64,000 nt of DNA from Channallabes apus. Taxonomy: Eukaryota > Chordata > Actinopteri > Siluriformes > Clariidae. The number at the start of each line of letters is the position of its first letter. Positions within the stretch are counted from its first letter, which is position 1. The notes beneath the pieces were generated by a model. That model saw nothing but the letters and a program-made list of their open reading frames with translations. It did not search any database and had not been told where the DNA came from. Below, in pieces: positions 1 to 64,000 of the stretch. A program made the position numbers and the translations under genes. Where the stretch lies: the NCBI GenBank assembly GCA_030522415.1, contig CM060112.1, forward strand, positions 1,010,001 to 1,074,000, given 5' to 3'.

Positions 1-1883
1 AAAGAGGATGGAGGTGTTGATGATGGAGGTGTTGATGATGGAGGTAAAGAGGATGGAGGTGTAGATGATGGAGGTAAAGAGGATGGAGGTGTAGATGATG
101 GAGGTAAAGAGGATGGAGGTGTTGATGATGGAGGTGTTGATGATGGAGGTGTAGATGATGGAGGTGTTGATGATGGAGGTGTTGATGATGGAGGTGAAGA
201 TGATGGAGGTAAAGAGATTGGAGGTGTAGATGATGGAGGTATAGAGGATGCAGGTATAGATGATGGAGGTAAAGAGAATGGAGGTGTAGATGATGGAGGT
301 GTAGATGATGGAGGTAAAGAGGATGGAGGTAAAGAGGATGGAGGTGTAGATGATGGAGGTATAGAGGATGGAGGTGTAGATGATGGAGGTAAAGAGGATG
401 GAGATGTTGATGATGGAGGTATAGAGGATGCATATATAGATGATGGAGGTAAAGAGGATGGAGGTGTAGATGATGGAGGTAAAGAGGATGGAGGTAAAGA
501 GGATGGAGGTGTAGATGATGGAGGTATAGAGGATGCAGGTGTAGATGATGGAGGTAAAGAGAATGGAGGTGTAGATGATGGAGGTATAGAGGATGGAGGT
601 AAAGAGGATGGAGGTGTTGATGATGGAGGTGTTGATGATGGAGGTGTTGATGATGGAGGTGTTGATGATGGAGGTAAAGAGGATGGAGGTAAAGAGGATG
701 GAGGTGTTGATGATTGAGGTGTTGATGATGGAGGTAAAGAGGATGGAGGTGTAGATGATGGAGGTGTAGAGGATGGAGGTAAAGAGGATGGAGGTGTTGA
801 TGATGGAGGTAAAGAGGATGGAGGTGTAGATGATGGAGGTAAAGAGGATGGAGGTGTAGATGATGGAGGTAAAGAGGATGGAGGTGTAGATGATGGAGGT
901 AAAGAGGATGGAGGTGTTGATGATGGAGGTGTTGATGATGGAGGTAAAGAGGATGGAGGTGTAGATGATGGAGGTGTAGATGATGGAGGTATAGAGGATG
1001 CAGGTATAGATGATGGAGGTAAAGAGAATGGAGGTGTAGATGATGGAGGTGTAGATGATGGAGGTATAGAGGATGGAGGTGTAGATGATGGAGGTAAAGA
1101 GGATGGAGATGTTGATGATGGAGGTATAGAGGATGCAGGTATAGATGATGGAGGTAAAGAGGATGGAGGTGTAGATGATGGAGGTAAAGAGGATGGAGGT
1201 ATAGAGGATGGAGGTATAGAGGATGCAGGTGTAGATGATGGAAGTAAAGAGGATGGAGGTGTAGATGATGGAGGTAAAGAGGATGGAGGTGTAGATGATG
1301 GAGGTAAAGAGGATGGAGGTGTTGATGATGGAGGTGTTGATGGAGGTGTAGATGATGGAGGTAAAGAGAATGGAGGTGTAGATGATGGAGGTGTAGATGA
1401 TGGAGGTAAAGAGGATCGAGGTGTTGATGATGGAGGTAAAGAGGATGGAGGTGTTGTTGATGGAGGTGTTGATGATGGAGGTAAAGAGGATGGAGGTGTA
1501 GATGATGGAGGTAAAGAGGATGGAGGTGTTGATGATTGAGGTGTTGATGATGGAGGTAAAGAGGATGGAGGTGTAGATGATGGAGGTAAAGAGGATGGAG
1601 GTGTAGATGATGGAGGTAAAGAGGATGGAGGTGTTGATGATGGAGGTAAAGAGGGTGGAGGTGTAGATGATGGAGGTAAAGAGGATGGAGGTGTAGATGA
1701 TGGAGGTGTTGATGATGGAGGTGTAGATGATGGAGGTAAAGAGGATGCAGGTATAGATGATGGAGGTAAAGAGGAAGGATGTGTTGATGATGGATGTTTT
1801 GATGATGGAGGTGTTGATGATGGAGGTAAAGAGGATGGAGGTGTAGATGATGGAGGTAAAGAGGAAAGAGGTAAAGAGGCTGG
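1..1883. repeat. 15-bp minisatellite, about 125 units, open at left edge
   Basis: The stretch consists of tandem 15-bp units of the form NNNGANGATGGAGGT, beginning AAAGAG, GTAGAT, GTTGAT or ATAGAG. The array starts before base 1, so its full size is unknown. One unit at 1336-1347 lacks 3 bp. The last units (about 1780-1883) are degraded. Because the unit is a multiple of three, frame 1 reads KEDGG/VDDGG pentapeptides for 238 codons until a TGA at 715-717, and a second TGA lies at 1537-1539. There is no ATG in that frame, no splice context and no known family, so I treat it as non-coding satellite DNA. Confidence 0.95.
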
Positions 1884-2930
1884 AAGGATACATGATTGCT
1901 GTAAATAGAACTAACAGCCAGAGTAATTCTAAATGCGACAGACTTATAGGTATAGACCAGGTGTGTGTGTGTGTGTTATGCAGTGTGTAAGAAGTGTGTA
2001 TGGTGTTCTTCGCTTTTTGAATCACCTTGAGTGGCGGCTCCTTTAAACAAATCTGTGTGTGTGTGTGCCAGTACTGTATCCTAAGGAAGGAGATTTAGAG
2101 GTTGGCTTTGCTCCCTGTAACCCGAACCTGCCGCTGTAGAGTCTGCACTTCCGGAAGCTTTCATCCTCAAGCATCAGGAATGTTAGAAAGGCGTTCAGTC
2201 TGTCACGTGATCATCACCCGATCATCTGGACCAGTTTAAAGCCCAGAACCGCTAATCAGCATGCTTTTCTTAGAGTTTTGTGATATTCTGACGATAATTT
2301 CGGAGGATGGAGGCCTCCTGGTCCTCCTGGTCCTCTGGGTGTTACATGCTGAATCTGTCCCGCTGCACAACGCGTCACGGCCGGGCGATACGATCATCCA
2401 GAACATTGTGTTACGATATTCACAACACGATACTCAATATGTACACTCGACTAACAAACTGCTGTAACTATTTAATTCATTACATCATAATTAATTGAAT
2501 TGAATTCAATCTTATTTTTTTTAAGAATTGTTATTGTCAATTTACAGAATCAAAAGAAAATTTTTTAAACGTATGAAATGTCAGAATATGTATGAATCAC
2601 AACGATCAGATTGTACATTTTAACAATGCAGTCTTTTTAGCATTCACCTCTAAGAGTCACAATAAATCTAGAATAATTTTAATGGATAAATGTTTAAATA
2701 ATGACTAAAATAGTTACAATTATTTTGAAAACATGACAAATCTCAATCTCAAAAATAGTTGCTGAACATTTCTGAAAGGTGTGCTTACTCACATGACTTA
2801 TAATATTTAGGGACTGACCTGGTCACGTGACCATGGCTGATTATAATATTTAGGTACTGAGTCACATGACCATGGCTGATATTTAAATACTCACTCAAAC
2901 TGTAAGAGATTCTGTGTAACGCAGCACCAG

Positions 2931-3012
2931 GGAGGCCTGGAGTTAGCTTCATCTGCATGTCTTTGGACTGTGGGAGGAAACCGGAGTACCCCGAATAAAC
3001 CCACTAAGCATG
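2931..3012 (-). repeat. SINE fragment (family 2)
   Basis: A short antisense match to the repeat seen in full at 40163-40530: the shared words are CATGTCTTTGGACTGTGGG and the following GAGGAAACCGGAG stretch. Only the central part is present. It abuts the 13-bp minisatellite. Confidence 0.6.
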
Positions 3013-3055
3013 AAAAATCTTACAGGGTGAAAAACATTCAGTGATATGAGGGAAT

Positions 3056-3578
3056 GTATGGTGGTGTTGTATGGTGATGTATGGTGATTTTGTATGGTGG
3101 TGTTGTATGGTGATGTTGTATGGTGATGTTGTATGGTGTTGTATGGTGATGTTGTATGGTGATGTTGTATGGTGATGTTGTATGTTGTATGGTGATGTTG
3201 TATGGTGATGTTGTATGGTGGTGTTGTATGGTGGTGATGTATGGTGGTGATGTATGGTGATGTATGGTGGTGTTGTATGGTGATGTTGTATGGTGGTGTT
3301 GTATGGTGGTGTTGTATGGTGGTGTTGTATGGTGGTGTTGTATGGTGGTGTTGTATGGTGATGTTGTATGGTGTTGTATGGTGGTGTTGTATGGTGGTGT
3401 TGTATGGTGGTGTTGTATGGTGATGTTGTATGGTGATGTTGTATGGTGTTGTTGTATGGTGGTGTTGTATGGTGATGTTGTATGGTGATGTTGTATGGTG
3501 ATGTTGTATGGTGATGTTGTATGGTGATGTTGTATGGTGATGTTGTATGGTGATGTTGTATGGTGATGTTGTATGGTG
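3056..3578. repeat. 13-bp minisatellite (GTATGGTGATGTT units)
   Basis: About 40 tandem copies of a 13-bp unit with G/A variation (GTATGGTGATGTT or GTATGGTGGTGTT) and occasional 3-5 bp deletions. Since 13 is not a multiple of three, all frames cycle through the same 13-residue peptide, giving long spurious reading frames on both strands (His/Thr/Pro/Tyr-rich on the minus strand). These are not genes. Confidence 0.95.
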
Positions 3579-3701
3579 TTATCACGCAGCGCTACCGAGC
3601 GCATCCCTGGAGTGTCAGGGTGTGAGGAATACCTGAGCTCTGAGTGCACAAGTAGGCCATGAAGAGTGTAGAAGCAGCTCAGGGATGATGATGAAGATCA
3701 C

Positions 3702-3705
3702 TGTG

Positions 3706-3736
<31 letters not shown>
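3702..3736. repeat. GAT trinucleotide microsatellite
   Basis: GATGATGAT run interrupted by one GGT triplet. Confidence 0.85.
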
Positions 3737-3737
<1 letters not shown>

Positions 3738-6244
3738 GGCACTCATTAATAAAATATTAATATTAAAACTTGATTTTTCTCTCATAAATAAAATAATCAA
3801 ACTACTTATGTGACAACAAGTCAGTTCCATTCTAACCTTTTTTTTTTTTTTAAACATACTTTTTTACATTTCATAAATTCACTGATTTTCAATTTGAACC
3901 AAAAACCTTTTTCAGTTTATGATGGTCCCATTTGATCTGTGGTTGAAGTGATAAAGCAGATTTTAATCAGAACTTAACATCATCCGGCCAATCAGGACAA
4001 AGATTTGTCTCTATTGGCATATCAATTCATTAAGCTCCGCCCCTTGTGTTAGCGTTCATACAGTGGAGGTTATGGAGGGTGTGGTTTTTCTAGGGAACTA
4101 ACCGTAAATGTTTAACATCAACGACTCCTGCTTTAAAAATCTGAATTGAGTGTGTATTCATGTGTGTGTTTTATTCAGTAAGCATACGTAACAGGTGTGT
4201 GTTGGTTTACCTTCCTGCGTTAAACGGCAGCTGAATAAGTCGTTGGATTCTGATGGAGGTCGCGACTGTCGTGTTCCTCTCGCTGTCTGTAAACAAGAGT
4301 TTGAATCTTTGGCATGAAGCTAAATTGGTTTGATTCTTGATTCACAAATGTTTTTAAAATGTATTCGACTCCGGATGAACCAATAGACCAACAGCAAATT
4401 GATTCAATTTAACATTGTTTTATTCATTATGAACTAATGAACACTGATGTTTTTTTGGTTAATATTTGAATGGACAAGTGAATTGATTTCTTTAATACAA
4501 GTTTTTATAAATGTTTATGATTAGGATGAACTAATTTGATTCAGGATTGAATTTTTTAATTGTTGCCGCTGAATTGATGATTCACTAAATTAAAACCATA
4601 GTTGTGAATCTTTATCCTGACACAGAATCGGGTCATGGCCGGTTCTGCAAACAAAGATTCAATTCAATAACAACTAAACCATTGATTGATTGAAACATTA
4701 TAATGGCTTAAAATATCCCAAATGTATTTTTTAATTTTTTCACCATTTATTTCAGAAAATTGCCTGCTTATGTTTGGGGACGAGGAGGACGGTGTCTCAC
4801 GCCGTCGTCCTGCCTGCCTGTGTCTCTGCTCAGAGCTTTATTTTATTAATACATCGTGATTAGGATTGTCAGGAATTATAAACCGACAATCATTAGTCAG
4901 TCCTAATGTGGGAGTCGTCCTACATTAGGACGACTCCAGGAAAGCTGAGCTGTGTGAGTGAGCAAGTGAGTGTGTGTGAGTGTGTGTGCTGTTTCCTGCA
5001 GTAAACTCTGAGAGTAGACGCTAAGCAGTGTGTGAAGCTGCTGTATGTGTAATTGAAGTATTGGCTGTGGCTCAGTCGGGGAATGCGTCGTATAGCTGCA
5101 CTTCAGCTCATCTGCAGGGCGTCACCACCGCCGACAGGACGAATGACCACCGGATCGTTTCACACACACCGCCGTTAGCCGTGCGTCCGATCTTCTGAGA
5201 ACACTCGAGCCAAAAAAATCGGCGGGGTTCACTCCGGGGAGATCGGATCACTCGACTTTCTGAAACGCACCACACGCACGGAGGTTTGCTCTGATGTTTA
5301 TCTGAAATCACTGTGGAGAAAGTTTCCCTCGTTAATCTGCGCAACGTTTGTGTAATTAAAGCTGCTCAGCTTCCTAAACGAGGCAGGACATGGGAATGGA
5401 AATCCACTGGTGTAGAATCGTAGATGTTTTTATGCATGGAGAATTCTCTTGCATTGTTGTTGTTGTTGTTGTTGTCTCTCGGGATCTCGGGTGTCGTGAT
5501 TCCTGCTGTTGTTGCTTGTGGGCGTGGCCTGTCTGATGTTCGACATGGTTGCCCCTGTGTGTCTCATTTTTGTTTTCTGTAGCGCTCCTGTGTTCTAGAC
5601 TTCAGTTCCCAGAATGCTCTGCACCTCACGTCACAGTCACATGATCGTCACTGTGTTCACCTGCACCTCTCATTAGTCTCATTAGTGTCTAAAGTCCATG
5701 TTTCCGTTCTTCCTCTGTTTAATCTTTTGTTCTTCTGTGGTGTTTTTTTGTTTCTTGTCTCGAATACCGTGTATTGCTATATAGCATTAGCATTTAGCAT
5801 TTAGCCTGTAGCCATGCCACAGCGTTAGCTGTCGAGATGATTAGATTCTCTGTTTGCGCTTCATCATGAGAAAGCTCGACGACGTTGGAGACGAGTCTCG
5901 AGTCTCTGTGCAGCTCTTTGTCTCCTTCCTGCTGCTGTTAGAGTTATTGTTTGTAATGATGCCTATGATGTTTGGATATCGTTCGTTCAGGATTGGTCTG
6001 AGGAATCATTCGAGTTGAGTGTTGGATTTGTCGCTTCTTCAACATTCTGGCTTCATGTCATAGAAAATGAGCTGCTGCGTCTTTGCCCCTGTGTGAGAGC
6101 GAGGTTTAAAGCCACCGCTCTGTAAAATGACTTCTTACTCACTTTCTATCTTGCTTCATGGTTTTACTGCAGACTTTTCTCAAGTTCTTGGTTTTAATGC
6201 TAGCTTCAGTCATGCTAATCCAAACACGATTTGCGTAGTGATGA

Positions 6245-6475
6245 GAGCTTAGCACCGTGCTAGCTCAGTGGGTTAAAGCTCTGGGTTACAGATCTGAAGG
6301 TCAGGTTCGAACCCAAGCTGCTACTGTAGCCTGTAACCCTGCCGTAGTACAGCTGATCATGTGGTCTGACCGCAGGTTCATAACACGCTGGAACATCGGA
6401 CGAAACTAATCGCACTGTGCAGTAATGTACGTCTCTGTAACGTCAAGGCTTCTTCTTCTTCTTCTTCTTCTTAAA
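6245..6475 (+). repeat. tRNA-derived SINE-like element with CTT tail
   Basis: The start reads like a tRNA A box (GCTAGCTCAGTGGGTTAAAG), followed about 40 bases later by a B-box-like GGTTCGAACCC. It ends near a (CTT)n run at 6448-6472. This is the usual layout of a tRNA-related SINE rather than of a working tRNA gene, as no tRNA cloverleaf with acceptor stem is evident. Confidence 0.5.
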
Positions 6476-8109
6476 TGTTCCTGAATCAGTAAAAAGAGAA
6501 ATAATTTCAGTTTCTGTTTACAGAAAGACCTGGAGTTGATACGGCACAATATCAGCAAAAGTGATAATCTGGAAAACAAACAAACAACCAAACCTGAATA
6601 AACAACCAAATCTTAGCATGTGAGAATATCTTGAATATAGTCGACACTTTCTTAAATTAAGTTTACAACAAACCAATTTTTTTATGTTAAGATCATTTCT
6701 AATCAAACATTACTAAAAGTTTAAGCAAAAAAAATCTTCTACTGAAAGATAATAATGTTGCTAATTTTAGCAATTGATATTTTGAAAGAAGCGAAAATCT
6801 CTGCCAACAGAAGAAAAAAGTTTTTACTTACGATTTTAGTAACATTTGACTACTAGCGTTCGTTAGCCTAGCCTAAAATAAATACTAACAGAAGCACTTT
6901 TGAAAATCTTGGATCATGCATTTTCAGTTTATTTTAATGATTTAATGAGTCAGCTTAACATGATTCTCTAAACCACTTGAATTTTACAATGTAACGCTAG
7001 TATACATCACAAACTATACGCTAGCTAGCTAGTTGAGTAAGTTAGCTTAGTAATGTTAAGACACATGCTGCTTGTAATTAGAACTGATGACCAGAAATAT
7101 AAATGTTGGTAAAGTTCCTTTGACCGCAGTCAGTTGATTTCATGTCACTTTTGCTGTTTCATCTGTAAATGAGTTTGTGCCAGTATTTAGTTTAGCTCAG
7201 TTAGTAAATACACAATAACTGGTTAAATCTAGAATCGTTTTGAGGAAGTAAAGACATCATAAAGTCACTGATGTTAGCCGCTAACAAAACGCCGCTGACG
7301 TGTCCATTTTTACCTCCGATTTGCAGCGTAAAGCTCAACAATGATTCATTTCTAATTTAAGTTAAAACAGAGTGACATTCAGTAGTCTTTACTAAACTAT
7401 ATCACAAGTGTGTACAGCCTTGACTGAAGACTGGAGTGTGTTATAACAACAAACATGAGGGGGGAGGTGGATCTGCAGGGGGACATATGGGTGTGATGGT
7501 CAGGGGCGCACATACTTTTGGCATGGAGTGTACCAAAGGGACACAAATCGTTACCTGTAGAAACACTTTGTGAAGTGACCACGACATCTTCAGCTTCAGC
7601 CTTCAGGCACTACTGCAGATTTTACCGCCTGATTCCATCACAGCATCACAACTACTGGCTCCAGTTTCAGAAGGTGTTGATTAATTCTCTCGAACAGCAG
7701 CTCTGACAGTAGCGCAGGTTAAATACAGTACGGTAATGCACTCGCTCTGATGCGTTATCGTTTCCATAGACACGCTGTTCACAGGGAGAGTGTGTAAGCA
7801 TTTGTGAGAAGACACACACGTGCTGTTACGTTAGTGAACGGACCCTTCAGCCTGAGTGCCGTAACTGTGTTCTTCAGGACAGAGGAGCCTCTTCGCTTCT
7901 TAGTGGTTTCTCAGTCACATGACTCACTGCGGCTTTTGGCTTCCAGAGAGAGAATTAAGAGAGACTGGTGAGGGGGCGAGTGTTTATAGCTGCTGTAACG
8001 TCAGTGACACCTCAGACCTGTGGGAAAGTGTTCTGTATTTAATAGTCTAACTGTAGCGTGAGTTCGCGTTTGTGTGTAAAACGCTTCCGTTTTGTCTTCT
8101 GTCCCTCAG

Positions 8110-8165
8110 AACCAGCCGTCGTGGATGGATTCTAACTAAAGAGGGCTCTGCTGCAGGATGACAAT
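8110..8165 (+). other. Likely 5' UTR part of the first coding exon
   Basis: A pyrimidine-rich tract ending CCTCAG at 8104-8109 is a good 3' splice site, so transcripts probably enter here from an upstream untranslated exon. An alternative AG at 8155-8156 has a weaker tract. The stretch holds a four-codon upstream reading frame (ATG at 8125, stop at 8137-8139) and an out-of-frame ATG at 8158. Confidence 0.5.
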
Positions 8166-63287
<55,122 letters not shown>

Positions 63288-64000
63288 GTGTGTGTCGTCT
63301 TTTTATTTTATCACGTTAAGCTTTGGGTGTTTTCTGTTACTGTTTAAAATAACTAATTACATTTCAGGATTACTGTCTTCCAAAAGTAATGAGTTACATT
63401 ACAGCGTTACTTTCTGATAAAGTAATTAGTTCAGTACTTTTCCATTACAGAAAATGAAAACTCCTTTGTGATTCCTCATGCATGTTGTTTTAGTCAAGAC
63501 CTTTATAATTATTCTACCATCATCACTCAGACAAGTTTGGCCCATAATCTGGTAACTACTAATACCCCTATCTCACCTACTAATACCCCAATCTCACCTA
63601 CTAATACCCCTATCTCACCTACTAATACCCCTATCTCACCTACTAATACCCCTATCTCACTTACTAATACCCCTCTCTCACTTACTAATACCCCTATCTC
63701 ACCTACTAATACCCCTATCTCACCTACTAATACCCCTATCTCACCTACTAATACCCCTATCTCACCTACTAATACCCCTCTCTTACCTACTAATACCCCT
63801 CTCTCACCTACTAATACCCCTATCTCACCTACTAATACCCCTGTCTCACCTACTAATACCCCTATCTCACCTACTAATACCACTATCTCACCTACTAATA
63901 CCCCTCTCTCACTTACTAATACCCCTATCTCACCTACTAATACCCCTATCTCACCTACTAATACCCCTATCTCACCTACTAATACCCCTATCTCACCTAC
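63288..64000 (+). other. scn8a intron 21, incomplete
   Basis: About 250 bases of unique DNA followed by a 21-bp minisatellite to the right edge. Confidence 0.9.
63541..64000. repeat. 21-bp minisatellite, open at right edge
   Basis: About 22 copies of TACTAATACCCCTATCTCAC plus C, with A/C/T variants at a few positions. 21 is a multiple of three, so the minus strand reads VGEIGVL repeats; this is not a gene. Confidence 0.95.

Larger units (their letters stand above)
1884..8109. other. Upstream region of scn8a, no coding gene seen
   Basis: No convincing protein-coding exon or RNA gene is visible on either strand. It contains AT-rich unique sequence, a 13-bp minisatellite (3056-3578), a SINE fragment (2931-3012), a GAT repeat (3702-3736), a CpG-richer patch at 5100-5345 and a SINE-like block (6245-6475). 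Non-coding first exons of Nav1.6 genes usually lie far upstream of the first coding exon in mammals, so an untranslated exon could be here, but nothing in the sequence identifies one. Confidence 0.6.

Noticed and set aside
3004..3649. Two ~200-codon minus-strand frames rich in His, Thr, Pro, Tyr
   Set aside because: They are translations of the 13-bp minisatellite, whose length makes every frame cycle through the same peptide.
63527..63883. 118-codon minus-strand VGEIGVL frame
   Set aside because: Translation of the 21-bp minisatellite, with no start context or family.

Overview
The window is vertebrate genomic DNA, almost certainly from a teleost fish. The evidence is a spliced gene with GT-AG introns, very dense CA/TG/CT microsatellites, tRNA-derived SINEs, and Tc1/mariner and hAT DNA transposon copies of the kind common in fish. 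An otophysan such as a catfish is possible, but the sequence alone does not settle that.

One protein-coding gene dominates. It is the plus-strand gene for a voltage-gated sodium channel alpha subunit, Nav1.6 (scn8a; teleosts have scn8aa and scn8ab and I cannot tell which this is). I placed 21 consecutive coding exons plus one mutually exclusive duplicate (5N/5A) by protein homology and splice sites, from the ATG at 8166 to 63287. They join without a frame break into 1,395 codons (1,406 with the longer exon 11). These cover the N-terminus, domain I, the I-II linker, domain II, the II-III linker, and domain III from S1 to the start of its pore loop. The rest of domain III, domain IV and the C-terminus lie beyond the right edge.

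Layout. 1-1883 is a 15-bp minisatellite running off the left edge. 1884-8109 is upstream DNA with a second minisatellite and SINE-like pieces. 8166-8447 is coding exon 1. 15904-20959 holds exons 2-5, including a textbook U12-type AT-AC intron and the 5N/5A pair. 20960-28831 is a long intron with SINEs, a hairpin-forming transposon and a nested Tc1 stack. 28832-31321 holds exons 6-10. 35285-45318 holds exons 11-16, with an hAT element, several SINEs and a nearly complete Tc1 copy between them. 45319-53281 is a large intron full of Tc1 relics. 53282-63287 holds exons 17-21. 63541 to the end is a 21-bp minisatellite.

The most informative signals concern splicing of the channel: the 5N/5A pair, an 11-codon alternative donor in exon 11, a candidate stop-containing exon (18N-like) upstream of exon 20 with a cluster of UGCAUG motifs downstream of exon 20, and UG/CA repeats set directly against exons 6, 7 and 8. 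I found no second cellular gene, no functional RNA gene and no wholly new system.
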